Source: Leptospirales bacterium (GTDB lineage Bacteria; Spirochaetota; Leptospiria; Leptospirales; Leptospiraceae). From it: DNA of 64,000 nucleotides. Position 1 is the stretch's first letter. Each line of letters opens with the position of its first letter. Shown here piece after piece: positions 36,080 to 45,954 of the stretch. Where the stretch lies: the NCBI GenBank assembly GCA_013297885.1, contig JAAFIR010000014.1:1-64000 (forward strand), read 5' to 3'. The notes beneath the pieces were generated by a model. The model was given only the letters and a program-made list of their open reading frames with translations, made no database searches and had not been told where the DNA came from. A program made the position numbers and the translations under genes.

Positions 36080-38258
36080 GCTCGGAATTTTATGTTTAAT
36101 TGCATCTCTCTCGGTTTTAAGTTTTAGCATTTTACAACTTAGTTATGGGATAATCAAAAAAAATGAACATGCAATTTTGCTTGGAAGAAATTCATTTTTA
36201 GCAAATACATTTTTTATAGCACTTGCTTTTTTTGTTTTATTAACTGCACTTTGGAGAATGGATTTAACCAATCATTATGTGGTCATGCACTCTTCTGAAC
36301 ATCTTCCATTATTTTATAGAGTGACTTCCATTTGGTCTGGTTCATCAGGCTCGTTATTGTTTTGGAGTTTACTTTTAAATCTATTTGGTTTTATTGCAAT
36401 TTGGAAAAATAGAAATTCTTCTGAAGATAGAATTCCAGTGATGTATCTTTGTCTTGCAGTGTTATCTTGGTTTTTTTCTTTTCTTGCAGTTTTTTATGAT
36501 GATGCAAAACCATTTCGTGAATTTTTTCCAAAAGCAGTTGTGGGTCGTGGACTCAATCCACTTCTTCAACACTGGGCGATGATTATTCATCCACCAATTT
36601 TGTACATTGGGTATGTTAGTTTTGCAATTCCATTTGCAGTTGCAATGTCAGCTCTTATCACAGGAAATTTATCTTCCAATTGGTTAAAGTCCATTCGTAA
36701 ATGGTCGCTATTTAGTTGGTTTTTTTTGGGAACAGGAATTTTACTCGGTTCCAAATGGGCATATGAAGAATTAGGTTGGGGCGGATATTGGGCTTGGGAT
36801 CCAGTTGAAAATGCTTCTCTTATGCCTTGGCTACTTGCATCAGCATTTATACATTCTTTAATCATACAAGAAAGAAGAGGAATGTTAAAATTTTGGAACA
36901 TGTTATTAATCATTTTAACTTTTCATTTTACATTACTTGGAACATGGATTACAAGAAGTGGTGTACTAGAAGGACCACATTCATTTTCAAAATCCACAAT
37001 TGGTACACCATTTATCATTTATATTGGTCTTAGTTTTTTTGTATTCATAGGAATTTTGATTTATAAACGAAAAGATTTAACACCAGAAAGAGATTTGGAA
37101 GCTCTCACTTCAAAAGAAGGAAGTTTTTTCCTAAACAATTTTATTTTGGTTTTAGCTTGTCTTGTAATTTTGCTTGGAGTTTTTTCCCCACTTCTATATG
37201 GAAAAGAATTTAAAGCACCCTGGTACAATTCATGGGGAATTCCTGCTGGAATATTTTTATTATTATTAATGGGCTCAGCTCCACTTCTCACTTGGAGAAA
37301 AGGAGTTGGTAAAATTTTCTTTTCCACTTTAAGTAAACCATTTCTAGTTGGAGTATTTTTTGCTGTAATTTATTCAATTTCTTACAATCGTTTTTTTGAT
37401 CGGTCTGATTACACAATTTCAGACAATCTTGCAGAAATTTATTCCATACTCACTGTTGGACTTGGCGCATTTGCAATTGCTGGTATCGTTCAGGAATACT
37501 ATCGCGGGATGAGAGCAAGAGTAATTGAATTTTCAGAAAATTATTTTCAAGCATTTTACAGAATGTTATTTAAAAATAAAAGAAGATACGGTGGATACCT
37601 TGTTCATTTTGCTGTAATATTAATTTTTCTTGGTTATGCTGGAAATGCTTTTAAACAAAAAAGCTCAATCAAATATTTTTACAAACTTCAAAATTCGACA
37701 GGAAATGAAATTATTTATTCAAGTGCAGACAAAGGTTATCTTGGAAATTATGAAATTGAAGCTGATACAATCAAATTAAAACCCATTCTTAATGGAGAAG
37801 CAAATCAATCTCCAAATTTATTTAACATCATTGTATCCCAAGAAGCAAAATACAAAATCAAAAGACATCTTGAAGTAAAAGACTCAATGACAACTGAAAG
37901 AAGATTTTATCCTCAGATCAATCATTTGACAGGAGGATTTGAAACTCATATTCCAACCTCTGAGCCAGACATTCAGTCCACACCCAAAGAAGATTTATAC
38001 ATTCAACTTGGTGCAATTGAACAATCCAATCTCAAAGATGAAAATCCAGATTTACCAATTATGTTCATGGAATATTTTTTTACTGCTAGAAGTTTTTCTG
38101 AAAAAGAAGAATTGTTTAACCGTTTCCCAAAACAAATTGTAGCGAATTTAGAGATTTGGATCAACCCACTTGTAAAATTAATTTGGCTTGGTTCTGTTTT
38201 ATTTTTTCTATCTGGACTATTTATTATCTTACCAATTGGTGAATCTGTAAAGAAATGA
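36072..38258 (+). CDS. ccmF: CcmF cytochrome c haem lyase subunit
   Basis: CcmF attaches haem to apocytochrome c at the outer face of the inner membrane. The tryptophan-rich motif is WGGYWAWDPVENASLMPWL (about residues 235-253). About 13-15 membrane segments and a large C-terminal periplasmic part (about 540-690) are visible. Conserved histidines lie in MHSSEHLP and HPPILYIGYV. At 729 residues it is somewhat longer than usual. ATG 36072 lies inside the end of ccmE, so translation is coupled. Repeat copy G follows 27 bases after the stop. Confidence 0.95.
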   Translation: MNELGILCLIASLSVLSFSILQLSYGIIKKNEHAILLGRNSFLANTFFIALAFFVLLTALWRMDLTNHYVVMHSSEHLPLFYRVTSIWSGSSGSLLFWSLLLNLFGFIAIWKNRNSSEDRIPVMYLCLAVLSWFFSFLAVFYDDAKPFREFFPKAVVGRGLNPLLQHWAMIIHPPILYIGYVSFAIPFAVAMSALITGNLSSNWLKSIRKWSLFSWFFLGTGILLGSKWAYEELGWGGYWAWDPVENASLMPWLLASAFIHSLIIQERRGMLKFWNMLLIILTFHFTLLGTWITRSGVLEGPHSFSKSTIGTPFIIYIGLSFFVFIGILIYKRKDLTPERDLEALTSKEGSFFLNNFILVLACLVILLGVFSPLLYGKEFKAPWYNSWGIPAGIFLLLLMGSAPLLTWRKGVGKIFFSTLSKPFLVGVFFAVIYSISYNRFFDRSDYTISDNLAEIYSILTVGLGAFAIAGIVQEYYRGMRARVIEFSENYFQAFYRMLFKNKRRYGGYLVHFAVILIFLGYAGNAFKQKSSIKYFYKLQNSTGNEIIYSSADKGYLGNYEIEADTIKLKPILNGEANQSPNLFNIIVSQEAKYKIKRHLEVKDSMTTERRFYPQINHLTGGFETHIPTSEPDIQSTPKEDLYIQLGAIEQSNLKDENPDLPIMFMEYFFTARSFSEKEELFNRFPKQIVANLEIWINPLVKLIWLGSVLFFLSGLFIILPIGESVKK

Positions 38259-38285
38259 TGAATTTTAAATGCTGACTTATGAATT

Positions 38286-38459
38286 GGGCGAATTTTTTTA
38301 CCTAACCCTGTTAACCTCACAAGGAAGGGGCTTAAGAAAAACTTTATTCAATATAAATAAAATTGGGTTAGGTAAAAAAACCGTGCTTTTCGCTACTTCT
38401 TCTAGTTAAGTGAGGCTTAAGTCTCACGTTACTAGAAGAAACGCTACAATCACATACGC
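38286..38459 (-). repeat. Structured intergenic repeat, copy G
   Basis: On the minus strand: box 1 GTATGTGATTGTAGCG, hairpin 1 (TTCTTCTAGT ... ACTAGAAGAA with a few mismatches inside), box 2 GAAGTAGCGAAAAGCACGG, hairpin 2 (TTTTTTTACCTAACCC and its complement around a long loop) and box 3 TTCGCCC. It lies just after ccmF, box 3 end first. Confidence 0.85.
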
Positions 38460-38560
38460 ATGCTTCGCCAGTATCAAAAAAAATTATTTTTCCTTTTTCA
38501 ATACTCTTTTGTTTTCTTCTTGAGAAACTTCAAGCCAATACTCAAGATTTTTTGCAGAGC

Positions 38561-38848
38561 TTAGTTATTGCTAAGTTCCAAAATTTTCCAAATTGATTTT
38601 GCATGTTTAGCTAATTCTTTTTGTCTTGAGGCTAATTTTTCTTCGTTCCAAGATGAATAATGCTAAGGCAAGGACTTGGTTAAATTGCAATTTGATTTTT
38701 TAAAAAAATTTACTTTTTCTGAATAAGGAAATTTTCCTGCCTCTAAGTTTAATTTTTTCTCTAATAAAGTAAAATTTCCAATTCTAAAAACAGAGCGATT
38801 TATTTCTTTATCTAATTCTTCTTTTGATGTACCTTAAATGCCTTTCAT
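38561..38848 (-). pseudogene. Remnant of a DUF1524 (GmrSD-type) HNH nuclease C-terminus
   Basis: Minus-strand codons read EINRSVFRIGNFTLLEKKLN, then a PYSEK block and, after an in-frame TAG, WNEEKLASRQKELAKHAKSI and W. This is the C-terminal pattern of DUF1524 nucleases (IGNLTLL...LN, then W...I..R...L...A..IW). An earlier in-frame TAA lies at 38834-38836. No DUF262 N-terminal part is found. It is a decayed scrap of a restriction-type gene. The remaining gap on either side (38460-38560, 38849-39072) shows nothing firm. Confidence 0.6.
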
Positions 38849-39072
38849 GAATAATTAAAAAACTTTAGTTATACTTTGTGAGATACTGTTATTTGAATTT
38901 AATTTAATGGATAAATTATTCAATACAAAAAAAATTACCCGTGATGAAAAAAACTATATAATCAGATTTTGAATCTTGTAAGGTAAAATTTCTCATAAAA
39001 ATTAATTGAACAAAAAAAAGAAATTTTTTTTAAAAATTTTTTATTTACAAACTAATTTAATACTGAGAAGAA

Positions 39073-39675
39073 ATGTCTATGGAAATTAAATCTGAAATAA
39101 AAGACGGCGTAAAAACTTTTTATGCAAAATCTAGAAAAGCTTGGAGAGATTGGCTAAGTAAAAATCATTTAAAAGAAAAATCTATTTGGTTAATTATTTA
39201 TAAAAAAGATTCTGATATTCCATCAGTTTATTATCCTGAAGCTGTTGATGAAGCACTTTGTTTTGGATGGATTGACTCAAAGCCGAATAAACGGGACGAA
39301 AAAAGCTTTTATCAGTTTTTTGCAAAACGAAACCCAAAAAGTAATTGGAGTAAAGTGAATAAAGAAAAAGTAGCTAAACTCATTCAAGAAGGTTTAATGT
39401 CAGATTCTGGTATAGGAATGATTGAACTAGCCAAGAAAACTGGCACTTGGAATGCATTAGATGGAGTAGAAAGTTTGAAAATACCAGATGATTTGCTAAG
39501 TGAGCTGCAAAAAGAGAAATTAGCCCTTGAAAACTTTGAAAAATTTCCAAAGTCTTCTAAAAGAGGAATATTAGAATGGATTTTAAATGCAAAAAAATCA
39601 GAAACAAGACTCAAAAGAGTTTTAGAAACTGTATATTTGGCAAAACAAAATATTCGAGCAAATCATCCAAAATGA
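39073..39675 (+). CDS. YdeI/OmdA-family protein
   Basis: The 200-residue protein matches the YdeI (bacteriocin-protection) family: FYAKSRKAWRDWLSKNHLKE, SIWLIIYKK, YPEAVDEALCFGWIDSKPNK and RNPKSNWSKVNKEKVAKLIQ. The C-terminal YdeI repeat (FEKFPKSSKRGILEWILNAK) is also present. The family is linked to stress and peptide resistance, but the biochemical role is not established. It is monocistronic. ATG 39073 or the second Met two codons later may be the start. Confidence 0.88.
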   Translation: MSMEIKSEIKDGVKTFYAKSRKAWRDWLSKNHLKEKSIWLIIYKKDSDIPSVYYPEAVDEALCFGWIDSKPNKRDEKSFYQFFAKRNPKSNWSKVNKEKVAKLIQEGLMSDSGIGMIELAKKTGTWNALDGVESLKIPDDLLSELQKEKLALENFEKFPKSSKRGILEWILNAKKSETRLKRVLETVYLAKQNIRANHPK

Positions 39676-39805
39676 TAGTTTCGGTAAATTTAGTTTAGAA
39701 TTTTATAGAATTTTCACTTTTTAAAAAAAACTTTTTGTATAAATTTTCCTAAACATAGAATTTGAATTGATAAGTTTAAAAAAAAAATTACTATTGTATC
39801 CTTAG

Positions 39806-41887
39806 ATGATTAATACGGTATTATCACAACTTGGTGGCTATTCTCGTTTTTTAAAAACAGAGTCTAATGCTAGAAGACTAAGTAGGCTAATACGTATTTT
39901 TCAAGATAAAAAACCTGAAATTGATCTAGCTAACGAACTATCAAATTTAATTTCTCCAGAAGTTTTAGACCGGATTTTAAAAGATTCAAATTTTTGGTTT
40001 CCTTTTGAAATTGAAAGAGATATTTTATTAAAACTAGAAAATCATATTTCTGTAAAAGAAATTTATTTTCAAATTGGAAAATTATGTTTTTCTGAGGAGA
40101 TATTTCAAATTCTACCTTCAGATAATTTACAAATTAATTTTCATGAACTTCTTTCACGACTTCCAATTTTTATAGATAATTATATACGCTATATTGAAAC
40201 TGATCTAATTGAAGTGAAAGAAAATTATTTAAAAGTAAAATTATCCTTTTTTGAACATTATCATGAAACTAATTATGATATTTATTTTCTGAGAGGAATG
40301 GTTGATGCAGCAGTAAACCTTTTCCAAGTAAAAAATTTTCAAGTTAAAGTTTTTTCCACAATGTTAAATTCAGATCAATTTGAAAAAAATTTTATATTGG
40401 ACACTGACAGTATTTTTAATTCAATAAATTCAGAATATTTTTTTTCTTGGGAAGAAAGTAAATTGCTTATTGGTAAAACAAATTATTCGAGCATCGTTCC
40501 AAAAATTGAACCTAAGATTTTTTTAGTATCTGATAAAAATGAATCCAATGAAACTGTAAGTTATTTAGATATGAACGATGTGCTTGCTAAGTCCAAAGAA
40601 CTGTTTTATGAAAATAGAGATCTAGAGGCAGCTGTAGAAGTTTTAAAAAGTTTAAAAAATGAATTAGTAATCAAACAAAAATCAATTGCTAAAGATTTAC
40701 GTATTGCTAGAAATATTCAACGTGGAATAATTCCTCAAAAAATTCCTGATTGGCAGGGACTGCAATTTGCTGTAAGTTTTATGCCTATGCAAGAAGTCAG
40801 TGGAGATTATTATGACTATTTTAATTTTGGTTCAAATAGATTAGGAATTTTACTTTGTGATGTTTCTGGACATGGTGTTCCAGCAGCATTTATTACCGCC
40901 ATTTCAAAATTACTATTTACTAATTATAAATTAGATAGTCCTTCAGAAATTTTTGGAAATGCAAATTCAGAACTTTTAGATTTAGTAAAACAACTTGGTT
41001 ATTTAACTTGTTTTTATGGAATTGTTGACTTAGACTACGAAATGACTTATTCTATCGCTGGTCATCCAAGACCAATTCTATTCAAATATCAAACAAAAGA
41101 AATAATTTCACTAGAAGGGGAAGGAACTTTTCTAGGTATGTTTGATGACGCAAGAGAACATTTTAAAGATTATAAAATTAAGTTAGAACCAGGAGATAAA
41201 TTATTCATTTATACTGATGGTCTTGTTGAAGGAATGAGCGATGAAGGAAATCAATTTGAAACAGTAGGATTGATAAAAACAATTGAAGAAACCTATGGAA
41301 TGAATGTTCAAGAATCCCTAGATTATATAATGGGAGCATTCCACAAATTCACAAGAGGAACAGACCAAGGTGATGATATAACTCTTTTATGTGTTGGTCT
41401 TAGTTTGAATATGATTGAGTTTGAAAAATACAAAGCAGATGCAGAAGTATTTTTTGAACAAGGTGAATTTGAACTTGCTGCTGAAAATCTTCATAAAGCT
41501 ATAAAAATTTTACCAAATGATTTAAATGTATTGCTCATTTTAGGAAAATGTTATGCAAAAATTCAAAATTATAAAGAAGCGATTCAATACTTAGAAGAAT
41601 ATAATAATCTTAAAACATATAATGCTGATTCTCATTTAATTCTTGGTTATTGTTATTATAAATTGGAAGATTTTGGAAAAGCTGAAATTGAACTTCAAAA
41701 ATCAGTTTCACTTAGAAGTCAAAATATACCAGCTCTACTCTATCTTGCAAGAACATTGGCTAGGCTAAATCAATTTGAAAAAGCTTTAGGAATCGTTAAT
41801 AAAATTTTATACTTTGAAAATGATAATCGTGTAGCTCATTTAATGAAAGATTTTCTAGAACAAAAAATAGCAGAAGAACAACTCTAA
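39806..41887 (+). CDS. SpoIIE-type PP2C phosphatase with TPR tail
   Basis: The 693-residue protein has an N-terminal region of about 270 residues I do not recognise, then a coiled linker and a PP2C-like SpoIIE domain (about 300-540). Metal-binding aspartates appear in EVSGDYYDYF, LCDVSGHGVPAAF and GTDQGDDITLL. The last 150 residues are TPR units. Such enzymes dephosphorylate anti-anti-sigma or other regulators. It is convergent with the fapA gene, one base apart. No switch protein is adjacent. Confidence 0.88.
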   Translation: MINTVLSQLGGYSRFLKTESNARRLSRLIRIFQDKKPEIDLANELSNLISPEVLDRILKDSNFWFPFEIERDILLKLENHISVKEIYFQIGKLCFSEEIFQILPSDNLQINFHELLSRLPIFIDNYIRYIETDLIEVKENYLKVKLSFFEHYHETNYDIYFLRGMVDAAVNLFQVKNFQVKVFSTMLNSDQFEKNFILDTDSIFNSINSEYFFSWEESKLLIGKTNYSSIVPKIEPKIFLVSDKNESNETVSYLDMNDVLAKSKELFYENRDLEAAVEVLKSLKNELVIKQKSIAKDLRIARNIQRGIIPQKIPDWQGLQFAVSFMPMQEVSGDYYDYFNFGSNRLGILLCDVSGHGVPAAFITAISKLLFTNYKLDSPSEIFGNANSELLDLVKQLGYLTCFYGIVDLDYEMTYSIAGHPRPILFKYQTKEIISLEGEGTFLGMFDDAREHFKDYKIKLEPGDKLFIYTDGLVEGMSDEGNQFETVGLIKTIEETYGMNVQESLDYIMGAFHKFTRGTDQGDDITLLCVGLSLNMIEFEKYKADAEVFFEQGEFELAAENLHKAIKILPNDLNVLLILGKCYAKIQNYKEAIQYLEEYNNLKTYNADSHLILGYCYYKLEDFGKAEIELQKSVSLRSQNIPALLYLARTLARLNQFEKALGIVNKILYFENDNRVAHLMKDFLEQKIAEEQL

Positions 41888-41888
41888 A

Positions 41889-43547
41889 TTAATTTTTCCT
41901 TTCCCCTTTTTTCATACCTTTTGACCTTGATGGGATTCCATCTAAATTATTTGCAATATAACAAGTTGAATGAAAGGCTTTGAGTTCAGAAAGATAAATT
42001 TTACCTCTTCCAAAATTAATTGTAACTTTAGGGAAAATACTTTTTTCAATTTCCACATATGCTTCCCCATCTGATTCATAAGAGTTTACAATTGTTTCAT
42101 ATTGAGTATTTGAATTTTCTAATAAACTTTTGTATTTTTTTTGAACTTCATAAAGACGTTTTAACATTTCTTTTTCATCTTTATTTAATTCTTTTCTTGG
42201 GTCTGTTAATTTTGCAATTGTGCCTTCAGCTTTTTTTAAAATTTCTTCAAATGAAATAATTTCTGCTTTCATTTTCCTTAATTCTTGTAAAATTTCGGGT
42301 GGTAATCCAACTACTAAATTTGTTTTTGTTTCAACAATTGCTCCAAGTTTTGAAACAGAAATTTTTTTACCTGCTATTGCTTCCCCACCAATCAATTCTC
42401 CTCGACCACCTTTTATTGTAATTGATTCACCGGCAACTAAGTCTGAGTGCATTGAAGCTTCTTCAATAAAAATTGATTTTCCAGCTTTGATATTTCCTTG
42501 CTCAACAAATTTTGCATATACATCTTGAAGTGATTCAATTACTCCTCCATTTCTTCCCATCACTCCACCTGAAAGAACAATATCTTTTTCTGCAAAAAGG
42601 AAAACTCTTCCAACGCTTTTTTTTATTATCAAAGAACCTTTAGTTCTAAGTGTAAAATTATCTGCTACTGTACCTTCAACAATAATTGTTCCTGGAAAAT
42701 CAACATTACCTGTTGAATAATCGACATTTTCTAAATAACATACTTCATCTACTTTGATTGTTGTATCTCTTTCTACAACAGGTCTTCCTGCGATTTTTGA
42801 AAATAACTTTCTTTTTTCATCATCTAAAAAAACATTTTCACCAAGTTTCCATTCGATTTCTTTTGGTTCATCAGGATCTATTAAATCTCCAAAAATATTT
42901 TTTCCTTTACTACCAGGCTTGGAATCAATTTTTTCAGCGATTAAAGATTCTTGTTTTACATTTTTAATCATGTTAATTTCTTTGAAGTCAACTTTTCCTT
43001 CAACGTCTTCTATCAAAGTTGGTTTATTGCTAGATTCAAAGTTTAATTTAATAAAAGAGTTTTGTGGAGGAGTGGGTTTTGTTCCAACTGCGATAATTGT
43101 TTTAAGAAAAAATTTTCCTTTCTCTATTAAATCAGAAATTAAATTTTCATTGATTCCGAATTTAATTCCATTTGCAGAAAGAAGATCCAAAACATTTTCT
43201 TTGGTTAAGTTTTTTCCACCATGCATACTTGGAGAAATTGTAATTGATGCCGAAAATTTATCCTCTGAAATTTCAATTTCTAATTTTGAATCAATAGCTT
43301 CTCCTTTTTTCCAAGAAGAAATTTCATGTGGTTTTCCATCTGCATTAGCAATAATTGCCTCTACTACACCTCTTTCATACGTTTCAATTCCAAAAAGTTT
43401 TAATCTTTGAAAAACTTCTTGTCTAGTAATTACTTTGCCACTTTTACCTGGCTTGTAAACGGTTAATATTGCTTTCCCATTTTCACCTTTTATTTCAAAT
43501 GAGCCATTTTCATTTTTGTCTAAATCTTTTAATAAATCTTCGTTCAT
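41889..43547 (-). CDS. FapA family protein (DUF342)
   Basis: The 552-residue protein has the DUF342/FapA architecture: an N-terminal Jag-N-like part, the conserved KQESLIAEKIDSKPGSKGKN and GRPVVERD segments, and a beta-helix of repeated turns (NVDFPGTIIVEGTV, GSLIIKKSVGRVFLFAEKDI, GGVMGRNGGVIES). A coiled coil follows at about 415-480. In other bacteria FapA/YvnB-type proteins are polymer-like or regulatory; the function here is unknown. It overlaps the CoA-binding gene upstream by 4 bases. Confidence 0.88.
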   Translation of the reverse strand: MNEDLLKDLDKNENGSFEIKGENGKAILTVYKPGKSGKVITRQEVFQRLKLFGIETYERGVVEAIIANADGKPHEISSWKKGEAIDSKLEIEISEDKFSASITISPSMHGGKNLTKENVLDLLSANGIKFGINENLISDLIEKGKFFLKTIIAVGTKPTPPQNSFIKLNFESSNKPTLIEDVEGKVDFKEINMIKNVKQESLIAEKIDSKPGSKGKNIFGDLIDPDEPKEIEWKLGENVFLDDEKRKLFSKIAGRPVVERDTTIKVDEVCYLENVDYSTGNVDFPGTIIVEGTVADNFTLRTKGSLIIKKSVGRVFLFAEKDIVLSGGVMGRNGGVIESLQDVYAKFVEQGNIKAGKSIFIEEASMHSDLVAGESITIKGGRGELIGGEAIAGKKISVSKLGAIVETKTNLVVGLPPEILQELRKMKAEIISFEEILKKAEGTIAKLTDPRKELNKDEKEMLKRLYEVQKKYKSLLENSNTQYETIVNSYESDGEAYVEIEKSIFPKVTINFGRGKIYLSELKAFHSTCYIANNLDGIPSRSKGMKKGERKN

Positions 43548-43936
43548 CTAGTTTCTACCATTACACAGACATTTGCAAGATAAGTTTTATTTTTACTATC
43601 AAGATAAGATAGTATTTCATCAGACTCTGCTCCAGGTTGTAGCCAAAAATTATCATAACCTTTTGAAACTAAATCTTGTATCATTAAAAAAGCAATTTTG
43701 GGAGGAACAACAAAATTTAAAATTTCAGGTTTAAAACCAAGTGCTTCAACATCTTTATAAACTGGATCACCTTCGATTGTTGAAGCTTTTGGATTAATTC
43801 CATAAACAGGAATATTTTTTGATTTTAAATCTTTATAAATAATATTTCCATATTTTGATTTATCGTTTGTGGCACCTATCAATGCAATTCTAGTTGTTTT
43901 CTCTTTTAAGAGTTGTAAAATTTTATTACCATTCAT
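43544..43936 (-). CDS. CoA-binding domain protein (YccU-like)
   Basis: The product is a single Rossmann CoA-binding domain of 130 residues. Landmarks are TRIALIGATNDKSKYGNIIY, KNIPVYGINPKAS and LNFVVPPKIA, then FWLQPGAE. Such proteins bind CoA derivatives; their role is not known. The frame is open upstream of 43936, but that part overlaps the methyltransferase gene; ATG 43936 lies one base after that gene's stop and is the better start. It sits in a methyltransferase, CoA-binding, FapA operon. Confidence 0.85.
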   Translation of the reverse strand: MNGNKILQLLKEKTTRIALIGATNDKSKYGNIIYKDLKSKNIPVYGINPKASTIEGDPVYKDVEALGFKPEILNFVVPPKIAFLMIQDLVSKGYDNFWLQPGAESDEILSYLDSKNKTYLANVCVMVETR

Positions 43937-43937
43937 A

Positions 43938-44573
43938 TTATTCTCGATAATCATAAAACTGAGTTTTAAAATCTTCACCTGCTTGAACTTCAATTCCGTA
44001 TGAAAATTCATTTACAGTAAAAGCATTTGTAACTTCCAACTTATATAGTTCTGCTAAATATTGCATTTTATCAAATGAAATTTTATCTTTAATGGATGGT
44101 CCTTCAGGGAATTCTACTTTTGCCCAGTCAATAACATATAGTTTGCCACCTTCTTTCATAGAACGAATCAAACCATCCATAGCTAGACCTGGATCTGGGA
44201 AAGTTGAAAGACACATAGACGTAAAAATTACATCTGGGATTGGAATCCAGTTTGGAAGAAGTGGGTGATCTGTTTTATCAATATGAACTGCAGTAAAGTT
44301 TTGCAAATTTTCATCTATTTTCTTTTTAAGAATATAATCCAAAATCTCTTCTTGGTAATCTATACCCCATAGATGAGCTTGTTTATTCATTTTTTTTTGA
44401 AGATAAGGAATAAAAAAACCTTTACCAATTCCAAAATCAACTACATTCATTGCACCAGATAACTGTAACTGATTCATAATTTTTTCAGGTGAAGTTACAA
44501 CTTTTCTTCTCGAGGAAAGTAAAAAATCTTGGTATTTTATATCTTCATAATAATCGATTTCTGAGTTAATCAT
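43938..44573 (-). CDS. SAM-dependent methyltransferase
   Basis: The 211-residue enzyme has a class I methyltransferase core: MNVVDFGIGKGFFIPYLQKK as motif I, WGIDYQEEIL as the acidic end of strand 2, and PDVIFTSMCLSTFPDP as motif IV. The substrate is unknown; the pattern is like UbiE/Methyltransf_11. It is first in the operon with the CoA-binding and FapA genes. Confidence 0.85.
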   Translation of the reverse strand: MINSEIDYYEDIKYQDFLLSSRRKVVTSPEKIMNQLQLSGAMNVVDFGIGKGFFIPYLQKKMNKQAHLWGIDYQEEILDYILKKKIDENLQNFTAVHIDKTDHPLLPNWIPIPDVIFTSMCLSTFPDPGLAMDGLIRSMKEGGKLYVIDWAKVEFPEGPSIKDKISFDKMQYLAELYKLEVTNAFTVNEFSYGIEVQAGEDFKTQFYDYRE

Positions 44574-44745
44574 TCTTTATGTCTTATCGGTAAAAATTTT
44601 GATTTAGTTGATAAGTAAGTTAAGAAGTAATGTTTTATCTTGCTCTGTTGCAAAATTTAAAGTTTATGTATTCATCTTTTTATTAAAACAAAAAATTACC
44701 AAAAAAACAATTTACTTTTTAGTAACAAAATTTTTTATTTTTTCA

Positions 44746-45954
44746 ATGAACATACTCAAAATTATTCATGGATTTCCACCAATTTATGAAGCTGGTTCAG
44801 AGGTTTATACAAAAAATTTAGTTGAAGAGCTAAGCTATAAACACCAAGTTATACTTTTTAGCAGATATGAAAATGAATATGAATTGGATTTTAAATTAAA
44901 AGTTAGAGAGAAAAAAAAAGTTAAACATTATCTTGTCAATATGCCTAGAAAAAAAGAAACCTATCATCACAAAGAATTGGATTTGATTTTAAATTCAATT
45001 TTGGAAAAAGAAAAAATTGATATTGCTCATATTGGTCACTTAAATCATTTATCAACAGGATTTATTGATTTATTAAAAAAAAAAAAAATTCCAATTGTTT
45101 TTACTTTGCATGATTTTTGGCTAATGTGTCCAAGAGGGCAATTTGTTCAAAGAAATTCTGATGGTAAAAATTATTATTCATTATGTAGTTCACAAAATAA
45201 TTTAAAATGTGCAAAAAATTGTTTTTCAATTTATCATGATTCTTCTAAAGAAGATTTACTTTATTGGAGAAATTGGGTAAAAAAAAGAATGCAAGTAATG
45301 AAAAGAATTGTAAAAAAAGTAAATTTGTTTATTGCTCCTTCTGAATATTTATTAAATCGGTTTATAAAAGATTTTAATGTTCCAAAAAATAAAATCATTC
45401 TCAAAAATTATGGTTTTAAAATTCCAAAAAAAATTTCCAAAATAAAAAATTCAATTTTCACCTTTGGTTATATTGGAACTCATATTCCTTCAAAAGCTGT
45501 AAATTTATTAATACAAAGTTTTAAAGAATCAAAAATTGAAGCAAGGTTATTTGTGTTTGGTGCAAAAACAAATTCAGATCAGTTTTTGGAATTAGATTCA
45601 AGAATTGAGTTTAAAGGAAATTATAAAAATGAGGATATATATAAATCTGTTTTAAATCAAATAGACTGTTTAGTGATTCCATCAATTTGGATGGAAAATT
45701 CACCTTTAGTTTGCTCGGAAGCTAGAATTGCCGGTATTCCTGTTTTAGTTGCTGATAAAGGAGGGATGAAAGAACTTTCTAGAAAAGATAAAAATATTTT
45801 TACTTTTAAACATAGGGATAATTTTGACCTAACAAAAAAAATAGAATTTATTTTTAATTTAAAAAATAAAAAATTTGCTTCTACTAAGATGAATGTGATT
45901 GATATAACTAAACACACAAATGAAATTTTGGAGATATATAAAAGCTTTTTATGA
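44746..45954 (+). CDS. GT4-family glycosyltransferase
   Basis: This GT-B enzyme of 402 residues starts at ATG 44746 (MNILKIIHGFPPIYEAGSEV); the open frame upstream is low-complexity. The C-terminal nucleotide-sugar part reads IPSIWMENSPLVCSEARIAG and VLVADKGGMKEL, with the usual E-x7-E-like spacing. Two Cys-rich segments (CPRGQF, then CSSQNNLKCAKNC) in the acceptor half may bind metal, as in some polysaccharide transferases. It overlaps the radical SAM gene by ATGA and heads a three-gene operon. Confidence 0.9.
   Translation: MNILKIIHGFPPIYEAGSEVYTKNLVEELSYKHQVILFSRYENEYELDFKLKVREKKKVKHYLVNMPRKKETYHHKELDLILNSILEKEKIDIAHIGHLNHLSTGFIDLLKKKKIPIVFTLHDFWLMCPRGQFVQRNSDGKNYYSLCSSQNNLKCAKNCFSIYHDSSKEDLLYWRNWVKKRMQVMKRIVKKVNLFIAPSEYLLNRFIKDFNVPKNKIILKNYGFKIPKKISKIKNSIFTFGYIGTHIPSKAVNLLIQSFKESKIEARLFVFGAKTNSDQFLELDSRIEFKGNYKNEDIYKSVLNQIDCLVIPSIWMENSPLVCSEARIAGIPVLVADKGGMKELSRKDKNIFTFKHRDNFDLTKKIEFIFNLKNKKFASTKMNVIDITKHTNEILEIYKSFL

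Noticed and set aside
42754-43410. A 218-codon open frame antisense to the FapA gene
   Set aside because: It lies fully inside a well-supported gene on the other strand, has no start context and shows a biased composition typical of an antisense shadow.
44608-44745. An upstream start for the glycosyltransferase
   Set aside because: The extension is low-complexity and precedes the standard N-terminus MNILKIIHGF.
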